Notes under the pieces: model-generated
The model's database searches: none
Told to the model about the DNA's origin: nothing
Seen by the model: the letters and a program-made list of their open reading frames with translations, nothing else
DNA from: Planococcus chinensis
GTDB lineage: Bacteria; Bacillota; Bacilli; Bacillales_A; Planococcaceae
DNA: 64,000 nucleotides
Assembly (NCBI RefSeq): GCF_020071995.1
Contig: NZ_JABWTK010000001.1
Coordinates: 434,001-498,000, forward strand
Direction: 5' to 3'
Made by a program: the position numbers and the translations under genes
Part shown: positions 52,475-61,249 of the stretch, one piece after another
Layout: each line of letters starts with the position of its first letter
Numbering within the stretch: the first letter of the stretch is position 1

Positions 52475-53562
52475 TGGCAAATCGATTCACAGATCAGAAG
52501 CTTGAAAAGCAAAACCGCACAAAGAGAAAACTGATGGCTTTTTCAGTGGCAGGAGCATTGATGCTCAGTGCCGCGCCGTTTACGGCGCCGGTTGCCGAGG
52601 CTGTTGGCAACGGGCCGGGATATGGCGGCAACGAAACCATCAATACCTCGATATTGCACACCTACGATGAAATGGTGAGCTATTTGAAAACGCAAGAGGC
52701 TAAACAAAAAAACATGGAACTGGAAGTGATCGGGCAGAGTGTGAAAGGGCGTGATCTCTATCTGGTAAAATACATGACCAATCCTGAAAATCCGACTATT
52801 CTTTTCCTTACTCAGCAGCACGGCAATGAGCAGCTGACGACTGAAGGCGCGCTTGAATTTATCAAGCACTTGGGGACTGGGAAAATGAAAGGGGTAACAG
52901 ATGGCGTCAATATTCTCATTGTGCCGATGCTGAATGCAGATGGAGCGATGGGCGATGTCGACTTTTCTTTGGAAGATTATGTAGCCAGCGGCGACCGCAA
53001 TTTGACGCGCTACAATGCCCGCGAAGTGGATTTGAACCGTGACCATGTCAATAAAATCCAGCCGGAAACGCAGGCACTCCACAACAACGTCATGCGCAAA
53101 TATGACATCGATTACATGATCGATTTGCATCACCAAGGTACGCGGAGCGAGCGGGACGGCCAACTGGTATCCGGTTCCATCCTATATCCGACTACACCGA
53201 ATGTCGATCCGGATGTCTTATTGAAATCCAAACAGCTTGGGGCGGTGGTCTTTGATGCTGTCGATTCCACTGGCTGGGGCCATATCGGAAAGTACAGCGG
53301 AGGCACTGCAGAAACGATCAGCCGCAACGGCATTGCTGTAGAGTATGGCATTTCTACGCTGCTATTTGAAATGCGGGGCATGTCCGACCACGAATACGAG
53401 CCGTATGTCCTTGGCCAGAAGAGCAACGGCTATTTGATCAAGCAGACCATTACGACGTTGGATGCGGCAGTGCGTGCTATTGCAGACGGCTCTATCGCGG
53501 ATGCGGATGTTTCTTTCTGGGATACACTGGCGACACAGACAAACCGTCCGTCTGAAGAATAA
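52474..53562 (+). CDS. Secreted M14-family zinc carboxypeptidase
   Basis: This 362-residue exported metallopeptidase has an extended basic N-terminus (RTKRKLMAFSVAGALMLSAA), with cleavage near VAEA. The zinc site is HxxE in TQQHGNEQ (near 115-122) plus a later His in IDLHHQGTRS. The catalytic Glu is in LLFEMRG. The start is ATG 52474 after AAGGGGAGTG, overlapping a possible leader ORF. A second secreted peptidase with a matching signal peptide follows 54 nt later, so both are likely one extracellular peptide-degradation operon. Confidence 0.88.
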   Translation: MANRFTDQKLEKQNRTKRKLMAFSVAGALMLSAAPFTAPVAEAVGNGPGYGGNETINTSILHTYDEMVSYLKTQEAKQKNMELEVIGQSVKGRDLYLVKYMTNPENPTILFLTQQHGNEQLTTEGALEFIKHLGTGKMKGVTDGVNILIVPMLNADGAMGDVDFSLEDYVASGDRNLTRYNAREVDLNRDHVNKIQPETQALHNNVMRKYDIDYMIDLHHQGTRSERDGQLVSGSILYPTTPNVDPDVLLKSKQLGAVVFDAVDSTGWGHIGKYSGGTAETISRNGIAVEYGISTLLFEMRGMSDHEYEPYVLGQKSNGYLIKQTITTLDAAVRAIADGSIADADVSFWDTLATQTNRPSEE

Positions 53563-53616
53563 TAATGAGGCTTTTGCTTTTACACAAAACCAATTCTAAA
53601 GGAGTGTCGGAAACTG

Positions 53617-55044
53617 ATGAAGAAATTATTGGACCGCAACGAAAGCACGCCCGTTAAAATGAAAAAATCCATCCTTGCTTATGCGCTTGCTGGAGCTTTG
53701 GTGTTCAGCGCTTCACCATTTGCACTTCCTATAGCGGAAGCAGGAACGGCTGCGGCTGCCAACAACGCAGCACAAGACCAGAAAATCGTAAAACGCGTAG
53801 AAGCGGAGCGTGCGATTGAGCACGTGCGCTACTTATCGGAAGAAATCGGATCACGGCCGGGCGGGCTTGAAGGGGAAAAAGAAGCGGCGGACTATGTGGC
53901 CAGAAACCTGAAGAGCAACGGCTATGACGTGGAATATCAATATTTCCCGGTAGCGGACCAGTATATTGCGGATGTGGCTTTTGAAGACGGGACGTCTTGG
54001 GAATTGGGGGCGGCACCGAACGGAAAAATAAGTAAGGAAGCAGTATCCGGCGAAGCGATTTATGTCGAAGGAGGCTCAAAGGCTACGGATTTCCCGGCAG
54101 ACACCAAAGGGAAAATCGTGCTGTTGACGAGAGAAGCTACGACAGCCGCTTACCGCACGCAAGTCGATAATGCCATCCAGGCAGGCGCTGCGGGCGTTAT
54201 CCTGCAAAGTGTAGTGGGGAGCCGCGGCAACTACGGTTCGACATTCAACCCAAGTTTGGCCAAATCATATGATGTACCGGTGTACGGAGCTGCGTATGTA
54301 CAGGGTGAGTGGCTGAAAGAACGGATTGAAAAAGGTACGGCTGCACTTGATTTGACGGCTGTCCGCCACACGGATCTTCAGTCGGTCAATGTCATCGGCA
54401 CGAAAAAAGCGAAAACCAAGACAGCGGATACGAAAGAAGTGCTTTTGACCGCGCATATGGATAGCGTCGTCGGCGCTCCCGGAGCGAATGACAATGCGTC
54501 AGGCGTCGGGCTGATGCTGGAATTGGCACGCGTTTATAAAGGCTACAACACCGATAAAGACCTGAAATTCATCGCCTTCGGATCAGAAGAAAGAGGCTTG
54601 CTTGGAGCCAGATACTATGTAGACCAATTAACGCAGCCGGAAAGAGACGAGATAGAAGCTGTATTCAATCCGGATATGGTGGCTACGAAGTACGAGCCGG
54701 CAAAAAACCTGTATGCCATGACGGTTGACGGCAGCAAAAACATCGTGACAGATTCTACGGTAGCGGCTGGTGCACGTCTTGGGAATTCGGATATCCTGCC
54801 AGGGCAGTTCGGCTCAAGCGACCATGTACCATTCCATAACGCCGGCATTCCAGCAGCTTTGTTCATCTGGATGGGAATCGACAGCTGGGATCCGCTGGTT
54901 TACCATATCGAGAAAGTTTACCACACTCCTGAAGATACGATTGAAGACAATGTTTCGAGCGAGCGTATGCAATCAGCACTTGAAATTATCGGTGCCGGTT
55001 TGTTCGATGTGATCCGGAAAGACGTACCGGGAAAAAATAAATAG
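53617..55044 (+). CDS. Secreted M28-family aminopeptidase with PA domain
   Basis: This 475-residue exported peptidase has a signal peptide (KKSILAYALAGALVFSASPF, cleavage near IAEA). A PA (protease-associated) insert lies near 150-250. The M28 zinc core follows: LLTAHMDSVVGAPGANDNASG (first His/Asp, near 285), FGSEERGLLGARYY (catalytic Glu), NPDMVA and, for the final ligand, VYHTPEDTI. It resembles Bacillus YwaD. AAAGGAG precedes the ATG. Its signal peptide strongly resembles that of the upstream peptidase. Confidence 0.92.
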   Translation: MKKLLDRNESTPVKMKKSILAYALAGALVFSASPFALPIAEAGTAAAANNAAQDQKIVKRVEAERAIEHVRYLSEEIGSRPGGLEGEKEAADYVARNLKSNGYDVEYQYFPVADQYIADVAFEDGTSWELGAAPNGKISKEAVSGEAIYVEGGSKATDFPADTKGKIVLLTREATTAAYRTQVDNAIQAGAAGVILQSVVGSRGNYGSTFNPSLAKSYDVPVYGAAYVQGEWLKERIEKGTAALDLTAVRHTDLQSVNVIGTKKAKTKTADTKEVLLTAHMDSVVGAPGANDNASGVGLMLELARVYKGYNTDKDLKFIAFGSEERGLLGARYYVDQLTQPERDEIEAVFNPDMVATKYEPAKNLYAMTVDGSKNIVTDSTVAAGARLGNSDILPGQFGSSDHVPFHNAGIPAALFIWMGIDSWDPLVYHIEKVYHTPEDTIEDNVSSERMQSALEIIGAGLFDVIRKDVPGKNK

Positions 55045-55060
55045 GTTCCACCGAAAGCGA

Positions 55061-55091
55061 AAAATGACACCGGTCTCCGGTGTCATTTTTT
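55061..55091. terminator. Bidirectional terminator
   Basis: AAAATGACACCGG-TCT-CCGGTGTCATTTT, followed by TTTT. The right side overlaps the stop of the minus-strand gene. Confidence 0.9.
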
Positions 55092-55775
55092 TTGTTCTGC
55101 AGTTTTCGAGCGGCTCAGTTCAAAAATCCGGTTGGAAGGATATGTGAAATGGCCGCTTTGAGTTGTCTGGCCGACTTGGTACATAGCGTAAGCGACCCGC
55201 CTTGCACTGACAGGTTTGTATTTTTTCAGCTTGCCAAATAGCAAAGGGCTTAACAAAGGAGACAGCATACCGGCTATTTTTTCGCCAAACCGGAACTCCT
55301 GGCGGTCGCCCAAAAGAAGTGAAGGCTGGAAAATGTGAAGAGCCTGCAGATGCATATTTTTTAGTACGCTTTCCACTTCGCCCTTTGTCCGGCTGTAAAA
55401 CACTTTTGATTTTGGGTCGGCCCCAAGCGCTGAGATGATCAGGAAATTTTCAGCAGCCTGTTCTTTGGCCAGCTGCGCCATTTTAACCGGATATTCGTAA
55501 TCCACTTTCCGGAACGCTTCTTGTGAACCTGCTTTCTTGATTGTCGTGCCCAGGCAGCAATAAACATCGTTCACCTGAAAATACTCTTCGTAGTTTTCGA
55601 GGCGGTTAAAGTCCACCAATACTTGATCCAGCTTCGGGTGTTGGATCTCCAGCCTTTTCCGAACCAAAACCTTTACTTCTTCGTAATTCGGACTTTCCAG
55701 CAGTATATGCAATAATTCGGTGCCGACCAGTCCGCTGGCTCCGGCAAGCAAAGCAGTTTTGCTTTTCATCGTCAT
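55083..55775 (-). CDS. NAD(P)-binding oxidoreductase (HTATIP2/atypical SDR-like)
   Basis: This 230-residue atypical short-chain dehydrogenase has the nucleotide loop LLAGASGLVGTELL (near 9-22), DVYCCLGTTIKKAGS (near 69-83) and FYSRTKGEVESVL, in which Y..xxK matches the family. Proteins of this group are annotated as oxidoreductases or nucleoside-sugar epimerase-like, with no defined substrate. AAAGGATGAG lies upstream. Transcribed alone, leftward. Confidence 0.82.
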   Translation of the reverse strand: MTMKSKTALLAGASGLVGTELLHILLESPNYEEVKVLVRKRLEIQHPKLDQVLVDFNRLENYEEYFQVNDVYCCLGTTIKKAGSQEAFRKVDYEYPVKMAQLAKEQAAENFLIISALGADPKSKVFYSRTKGEVESVLKNMHLQALHIFQPSLLLGDRQEFRFGEKIAGMLSPLLSPLLFGKLKKYKPVSARRVAYAMYQVGQTTQSGHFTYPSNRIFELSRSKTAEQKK

Positions 55776-55964
55776 AATATGCGCTCATCCTTTTCTACAG
55801 AACAATCCTGGTATTTGCTTCGGTTGGATCTATTTTGCTGGCTTTATCGGTTAAGCAAGAAAAAACTTTTTTTTATTATACTACTTAGAATCTCTCTCTG
55901 CTGAAGAATTTAAATTTAGAGGAAAGGGAATACTATTTTTAATGTCGGGAACGGAGGAAAGAGT

Positions 55965-56645
55965 ATGACGGAAATCCTGTTTATCTTATTGTATTCTGTC
56001 ATTATGTGGCTCGTTATTGAAATTGCCGTGGTCCTTTTTGCAGCAACCGGCTTAAAGAAACCAATCGCCCGGTATCAGGTCATATCGATGATAACCGCTA
56101 CCGGATTCACAACAGATGAGTCTTCACTGATCATCGACCACCCCATCCGAAGAAGAATCAGCGCAGCCGTCATTTTGTTCGGGTATTTTTCTCTAGCCGT
56201 CATGATTTCATCGATTGCGTCTGTATTATCAAATGATTTGCGGACCAATCTTTTGGTTATTATCATTGCCGTATTTTTTGCCATCTGGATGTTTTTAAAA
56301 AACAAAATCATTCCCAGCTATTTAACGAATAAATTCGAACATGAAATGGATGAAGAATACGATTTGGAAGACTGGCCGCTTAAGACTGCATTGTCTTTGG
56401 ATGAAAATGACATGGTGGCTGAAGTTGAGATAAAAGAAGACTCGGAATATACAAACCAGGCATGTGAAAATATGATTTTAAGAGGCGATGATATCCACTT
56501 GTTATTCATCAAAAGGGGAAATGTCATCTTGAGGAAATCATTGCTGGAAGAGAAATTGCAGGCTGGCGACCGGATTATGATATTCGGAGATAAAGAAGCC
56601 ATCAAAAACAAGTTTGCGGGAATGTTGGTGGATGAACACGCGTAA
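55965..56645 (+). CDS. Membrane protein with TrkA-C (RCK-C) domain
   Basis: This 226-residue protein has three to four membrane segments at the N-terminus (about 1-110, e.g. ILFILLYSVIMWLVIEIAVV and IIIAVFFAIWMFL). A cytoplasmic TrkA-C domain lies at about 145-224 (VAEVEIKEDSEYTNQACENM ... LQAGDRIMIFGDKEAI). TrkA-C domains gate potassium and other ion carriers and often bind cyclic di-AMP. The membrane part is too short for a channel by itself, so it may be an accessory regulator. GGAGGAAAG precedes the ATG. topB follows at a distance. Confidence 0.78.
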   Translation: MTEILFILLYSVIMWLVIEIAVVLFAATGLKKPIARYQVISMITATGFTTDESSLIIDHPIRRRISAAVILFGYFSLAVMISSIASVLSNDLRTNLLVIIIAVFFAIWMFLKNKIIPSYLTNKFEHEMDEEYDLEDWPLKTALSLDENDMVAEVEIKEDSEYTNQACENMILRGDDIHLLFIKRGNVILRKSLLEEKLQAGDRIMIFGDKEAIKNKFAGMLVDEHA

Positions 56646-56736
56646 AAGAACGAGCATTTGTTCGCAATTAAATCATTATGTTTTTCATCGTGAACGAGTA
56701 CAATGGAAGAAAGGGCAGAACGAAAGGACGAAACGT

Positions 56737-58845
56737 ATGAAACCAGTAATCGTGGCTGAAAAGCCGAGCCAGGCAAAAGCCTATGCTGAAGCGTTCAAAA
56801 CGACTAAGCGCGAAGGTTATATGGAAGTGGCTCCGGATCCGATCTTTCCGGAAGGCGCGTACATTACCTGGGGCATCGGCCATCTTGTGGAATTGAAAGA
56901 GCCAAAAGCCTATGATCCGAAATGGGGGAAATGGAAGCTGGATGCTTTGCCGATTTTGCCGAAAGAGTACCAATTCCAGGTGGCGCGCGGGAAAGCGCAG
57001 CAATTTGGCATCATCAAGAAACTGATCCAAGGGACCGATACCGTCATCAATGCCTGTGATGTTGACCGGGAAGGTTCGAATATATTTTACAGCATCTACT
57101 ACCAGACAGGAGCAAAAGGCAAACGGATCCAGCGCTTGTGGATCAACTCGCTCGAAGTGGATGAAGTGCGCAAAGGGTTTCAGGAGCTGCGCGACAACCG
57201 CCAGGACTTATTGCTTTATCAGGAAGCACGGGCACGCCAGATCAGCGACTGGCTGGTCGGCATGAACGGTTCCCGCTTGTATTCGTTGCTGCTGCAGGAA
57301 AAAGGCATCCGGGAAGTATTCGCCATCGGCCGGGTCCAGACGCCGACCGTCTTCCTGATTTATCAGCGGGAAAAAGAAATCGAGGCCTTTGTGCCGGAGC
57401 CTTTTTATGAAATTGAAGGCGTTTTCCAGGCTGAAAAGGGAAAATATAAAGGAAAAGCGAAAATCAAAGCCAAAGAGCGCAAAGAAGCGGAAGAATTACT
57501 GGCTAAACATGAGATTGCCAAAAAAGCGGACGGTGTCGTAGCTCAGCTGAAAACGACTGAAAAGCGTGTGCTGCCGCCCATGCTTCATTCCTTGTCCACT
57601 TTGCAGGCGGCAGCCAACCGGAAATGGAAATACAGTCCGGCAAAAGTTCTGTCCGTTATGCAAGGCTTGTATGAAAAAAAACTGGTCAGCTATCCGAGAA
57701 CAGACGCCCAGCACATTACGCCGGGCGAATTCAGTTATTTGGCTAACCAGGTGGAGAAGTACCAGACATTGATCGGCACCGAATTCCCGATTGCTTCAAA
57801 AGCGCCGAAAAAGCGCTTTGTCGACAGCGCGAAAGTGCAGGAACACTATGCCATTATCCCGACAAAGTCGATTCCGACAGCCCGGAAACTCGAAGGGCTT
57901 GCACGGGACGAGCGAAATTTATACGAGGAAGTGCTGCGCACGACGCTTGCCATGTTCCGCCGTGATTACCGGTATGCTGAAACCAAGGTGACGACGGATG
58001 TGAAGGGGCTGGCATTTTTTACAACCGGCAAGACCGATCTGGAGCAGGGCTGGAAAGAATTGTTTCCACCCGCCAAAGAAACGAAGCAGGAACCTTCTCT
58101 TCCTGAATTGCGGGAACAGGAGCCGGTGAAAGCGGATGTAGCCATTAAAGAAGGAATGACAACTCCGCCAAAGCCTTACACGGAAGGCCAGCTGATTGCG
58201 ATGATGAAAACGTGCGGGAAGTTTGTTGAAGATGTGGAAGATACGGAAATTCTGAAGGAAATCGAAGGCCTGGGAACGGAAGCGACGCGAAGCGGCATTA
58301 TCGAAACCATCAAACGGCATGAGTACATTACGGTAAACAAAAACATCGTTTCAATCACCGATAAAGGGCGAATCCTGTGCCAGTCCATTGAAGGGAATTT
58401 ATTGTCCAGCCCGTCAATGACCGCGAAATGGGAAACCTATTTGAAAAAAATAGGGAAAGGCGAAGGGTCTCCGGAAGTATTTCTTTCAACCATCGGCAAA
58501 TTCATCCATAAATTATTGGAAGAAGTGCCGGCGCAAATGCAAAAAAACGGCTTGCCTGAACAAATGCCGACACTTGATGCCAAAGACGAAATTGCGGTAT
58601 GCCCGAGATGCAAAAAAGGCAAAATCGTTTCACGCAAAGGTTTCTACAGCTGCACCGAATATGAGAACGGCTGCAAACAGTCGTTTCCGGCTACCTTTCT
58701 GAAAAAACGGTTGACTGCCAAACAAATTGAGTATTTATGCACTAGAGGGAAAACGCCGGTTATTAAAGGGTTTGTTTCCAAAAACGGCAAGAAGTTCAGT
58801 GCCAAACTGGTGCTTGAAGAAGGAAAACTGAAGATGGAATTTTAA
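56737..58845 (+). CDS. topB: DNA topoisomerase III
   Basis: This 702-residue type IA topoisomerase relaxes and decatenates DNA. The Toprim domain starts with VIVAEKPSQAKAYAEAF (near 4-20) and has the acidic ACDVDREGSN pattern. The active-site Tyr is about residue 319 in VSYPRTDAQHI. A four-Cys zinc finger-like tail is seen near 640 (CPRCKKGKIVSRKGFYSC, then C). The frame opens at 56614, but AAAGGACGAAACGT gives the standard start at 56737. Confidence 0.95.
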   Translation: MKPVIVAEKPSQAKAYAEAFKTTKREGYMEVAPDPIFPEGAYITWGIGHLVELKEPKAYDPKWGKWKLDALPILPKEYQFQVARGKAQQFGIIKKLIQGTDTVINACDVDREGSNIFYSIYYQTGAKGKRIQRLWINSLEVDEVRKGFQELRDNRQDLLLYQEARARQISDWLVGMNGSRLYSLLLQEKGIREVFAIGRVQTPTVFLIYQREKEIEAFVPEPFYEIEGVFQAEKGKYKGKAKIKAKERKEAEELLAKHEIAKKADGVVAQLKTTEKRVLPPMLHSLSTLQAAANRKWKYSPAKVLSVMQGLYEKKLVSYPRTDAQHITPGEFSYLANQVEKYQTLIGTEFPIASKAPKKRFVDSAKVQEHYAIIPTKSIPTARKLEGLARDERNLYEEVLRTTLAMFRRDYRYAETKVTTDVKGLAFFTTGKTDLEQGWKELFPPAKETKQEPSLPELREQEPVKADVAIKEGMTTPPKPYTEGQLIAMMKTCGKFVEDVEDTEILKEIEGLGTEATRSGIIETIKRHEYITVNKNIVSITDKGRILCQSIEGNLLSSPSMTAKWETYLKKIGKGEGSPEVFLSTIGKFIHKLLEEVPAQMQKNGLPEQMPTLDAKDEIAVCPRCKKGKIVSRKGFYSCTEYENGCKQSFPATFLKKRLTAKQIEYLCTRGKTPVIKGFVSKNGKKFSAKLVLEEGKLKMEF

Positions 58846-58924
58846 CATCCACAAAGAAGTTTCTTTTATCTGCCCGGTTAACGGGTATAGACAAAAGAAA
58901 CAGAATCTGAAAGGATGAGTGAAC

Positions 58925-59131
58925 ATGGCGGTTATGACGATTCATGTAAAAGAAGCCACTTCGGAAACACCGATCCAAGAGATTGAAGGCCTCCTGCTGA
59001 AAATGGATGAAATTGAACGGGCGCTTGTGGACGTCGAAGTGGGCGAAATCAAGATTACCTATGATGAAAACCAAGTGGATGAAGATCAAATTATTAAAAG
59101 AATCCAACTTGAAGGATTTCATATCGAATAA
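58925..59131 (+). CDS. Small HMA-like (ferredoxin-fold) protein
   Basis: This 68-residue protein has a beta-alpha-beta-beta-alpha-beta pattern like heavy-metal-associated domains (MTIHVKEATSETPIQEIEGLL, then ALVDVEVGEIKITYDENQVDED and IIKRIQLEGFHIE). The metal-binding CxxC loop is missing, so copper binding is unlikely. AAAGGATGAG precedes ATG 58925. Confidence 0.7.
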   Translation: MAVMTIHVKEATSETPIQEIEGLLLKMDEIERALVDVEVGEIKITYDENQVDEDQIIKRIQLEGFHIE

Positions 59132-59401
59132 TAAATAGACGTGAAATTCCTTTACGGTGCTGGAGAAGTAATGTAAAATGAGTGTACTTGGAAAACAATA
59201 GCGTTTCCGATTTGTGACGTAAATTTGCTTTTATTAAAATAGTTGGTAGTCCATATATTTAAAACAATTCAACAATCATTATCTACTCTCATATTTTGGC
59301 GTCATGTTTCAGACAATAGAGCTGTGAACAAAGCCGAAAAGAATCCTCGCGATTCTTTTCGGCTTTTTTTCGTTTTTTTGCTAGAAGAGGAGCTGGATTT
59401 C
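59132..59401. other. 270-nt gap with a strong hairpin
   Basis: It contains the hairpin at 59331-59370 (listed separately) and otherwise AT-rich sequence without a recognisable gene. Confidence 0.5.
59331..59370 (+). terminator. Strong terminator-like hairpin
   Basis: AAGCCGAAAAGAATC pairs with GATTCTTTTCGGCTT over CTCGC, followed by a T run. The 15-bp perfect stem ends about 30 nt before the next start. Confidence 0.85.
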
Positions 59402-59596
59402 ATGCAATACTTCATCGATCATAAGCGTAAACGGATCCATCAGAGACAATATGCAGGAGATCGATGCGGCTTTATGAAGACGCCGGTCGAAAAAAGAGAG
59501 TTCACCGATTCGCTTGCTTATATCGGGCGTCTTCAAGAGGAAAGTGAATACTTGAAATGTCCGCATTGCCGGACCGCACAGATGGCCATTGACTAA
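59402..59596 (+). CDS. Small protein with a C-terminal CPHC motif, unknown
   Basis: This 64-residue basic protein begins MQYFIDHKRKRIHQRQYAGD and ends with LKCPHCRTAQMAID. One CxxC pair plus an earlier Cys (DRCGF) might bind zinc, possibly as a dimer. The start is supported by AGAGGAGCTGGATTTC before ATG 59402. It lies just behind a strong terminator-like hairpin, so its promoter must be inside or after that region, or it depends on read-through. I do not recognise a family. Confidence 0.45.
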   Translation: MQYFIDHKRKRIHQRQYAGDRCGFMKTPVEKREFTDSLAYIGRLQEESEYLKCPHCRTAQMAID

Positions 59597-59830
59597 CTAG
59601 TGCAAGAAAGCAAATACAAATGGTCAAAAAGAGAAAGAGAAGCTTTTCTCGCGGGATGCAAAGAAGAGGAAAGCTAAAGTAAATGAAGAAGAACAGTTGA
59701 AAAAAGAGGACTTTGCACAGAAAAGCCTGCGCAGCAGGTGGTTTTTGTGCTGGCAATGGATTCTATTCGCCCCACTCCCATCCCCCAATAAAAAAGTGTA
59801 TTTCTTCCCGGAACGAAGGAGCAGATAGTC
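59597..59830. other. 234-nt gap before the DUF2294 gene
   Basis: Purine-rich on the plus strand; no clear terminator or promoter recognised. A GGAACGAAGGAG ribosome site lies at its end. Confidence 0.4.
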
Positions 59831-60514
59831 ATGGCAAGAGAAAAAATGATAGAAAAAGAAGTTGGCAGCTATATATCCACTTTGCTGCGGGAGTACTTCG
59901 GAAAAGGGCCATCGTCGGTTTATGTAACCATTGCTGACCCTTACATAGTGATCCACCTTCGCGGATTTTTAGCGCCGACGGAAAAAATCCTCTTAAAACA
60001 AAATGAAACAAGGCGCATCCTGGAAACCCGCGATATTCTGATGAACGAGTTAAGAGGAGAAATCAGTATAGAATTGTATAAAATCGGAGATTTTCAGGTG
60101 AATGAAATCTATGCGGATTGGAACCTTGAAGAAAAGACGGGACTGATCCTCGGCATATTTGACCGGCCGACAGGAAATCCGGTGAAGGGGTTAACGAAAG
60201 AAATCAAAAACCAAAAATTCTTGAGAGCGGTGAAAGAAGTTTTTGAGAAAGTACAGAAAGTCCCGGATAACTTTGAAATATACTCATTGAATGATCGGAC
60301 GATTCTCATCGAAAGATCAGGGATTTTCATCCATATTGAAATAGAACTGATCCGGGCCGGTTTTTTTGAAGAATTGAAATTGGTCAAGAGGCCGCTGGAG
60401 CGAAAAATGCTGGAACAGCTGGAGCTGGGGCAAAACATTCGTGAAGTGTTTCTCGATTGGAATTTTGATGAAGATAAAGGGTATATTATATTGATTCTGC
60501 AACCGGAAAAATAA
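59831..60514 (+). CDS. Double MpsC-like (DUF2294) domain protein
   Basis: This 227-residue protein consists of two consecutive DUF2294 (MpsC-family) units. Repeat 1 (about 10-110) shows YFGKGPSSVYVTIADPYIVIHLRG and IGDFQVNEIYADWNLEEKTGLIL. Repeat 2 (about 120-225) shows VPDNFEIYSLNDRTILIERSG and LGQNIREVFLDWNFDEDKGYIIL. MpsC belongs to the MpsABC CO2/bicarbonate uptake system of S. aureus, but a duplicated stand-alone member of unknown role is also common in Bacillales. No mpsAB is near. GAACGAAGGAG precedes the ATG at 59831. Confidence 0.78.
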   Translation: MAREKMIEKEVGSYISTLLREYFGKGPSSVYVTIADPYIVIHLRGFLAPTEKILLKQNETRRILETRDILMNELRGEISIELYKIGDFQVNEIYADWNLEEKTGLILGIFDRPTGNPVKGLTKEIKNQKFLRAVKEVFEKVQKVPDNFEIYSLNDRTILIERSGIFIHIEIELIRAGFFEELKLVKRPLERKMLEQLELGQNIREVFLDWNFDEDKGYIILILQPEK

Positions 60515-60531
60515 TGGTGGAAAAGGGAAGA

Positions 60532-60580
60532 AGATTCTTTGCGTAAGTGTTGTACCGCTAAAGAATCTGCTTTCTTTTTT
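60532..60580 (+). terminator. Probable terminator after the DUF2294 gene
   Basis: AGATTCTTT pairs with AAAGAATCT over a 19-nt loop with GCG/CGC closing inside; GCTTTCTTTTTT follows. The loop is long, so efficiency is uncertain. Confidence 0.6.
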
Positions 60581-60748
60581 ATTTTGTCCGCTTTTCTTTT
60601 TCGTTCTTTTTTCTGTATGTTTATTCAGGTTAAAGAGTCAAAAGGGTTTTGACTTTTAGGAATAAGGGTATCTTGACTCAACACAATAAGCCTTGACAAA
60701 GATTTTCTAAGCATGGAAATCATAGGTGCGTAAAGGAGGCTGCTGAAG

Positions 60749-61249
60749 ATGTTTACAAATACAGAAAATGCAAGAGCTTATGCCAATGGAAAGAACCGGA
60801 AAGTTTTATCTGGCCGCAATTTATGGTCAGGGGTGCTATTTGGTATAGGGACAGCCGCTTTTATTGATGAAGTGGTGTTTCATCAATTGTTGCACTGGCA
60901 CCATTTCTACGATTTATCGACAAGTGATATCGGTTTGGTGTCCGATGGCCTGTTTCACGCATTCAGCTGGTTCGCAACCATTGCCTCGCTCTTCCTTTTT
61001 GCTGACTTGAGAAGAAGGAACGCCTTCTGGCCACAGCGATGGATCGGCGGCATGCTGATTGGCGCCGGAGCTTTTCAGCTTTACGACGGAACAATCCAGC
61101 ACAAATTGCTGAAACTGCATCAAATCCGCTATAATGTCGACATTTTGCCGTATGACCTGGCATGGAATGCCATTGCGGTCCTATTGCTGCTTGTGGGCGC
61201 TGTACTGCTTTGGAAAACCCGGCAGCCGGCAGAAAAAAAGGGCAGTTAA
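60749..61249 (+). CDS. DUF2243 membrane protein
   Basis: This 166-residue protein has four hydrophobic segments. Conserved histidines and acidic residues lie in AFIDEVVFHQLLHWHHFYD (near 36-54) and YDGTIQHKLLKLHQI (near 107-121). This is the DUF2243 family, often found next to ctaG. AAGGAGGCTG precedes the ATG. The ctaG ATG follows the stop directly without a gap, so the pair is co-translated. Confidence 0.88.
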   Translation: MFTNTENARAYANGKNRKVLSGRNLWSGVLFGIGTAAFIDEVVFHQLLHWHHFYDLSTSDIGLVSDGLFHAFSWFATIASLFLFADLRRRNAFWPQRWIGGMLIGAGAFQLYDGTIQHKLLKLHQIRYNVDILPYDLAWNAIAVLLLLVGAVLLWKTRQPAEKKGS

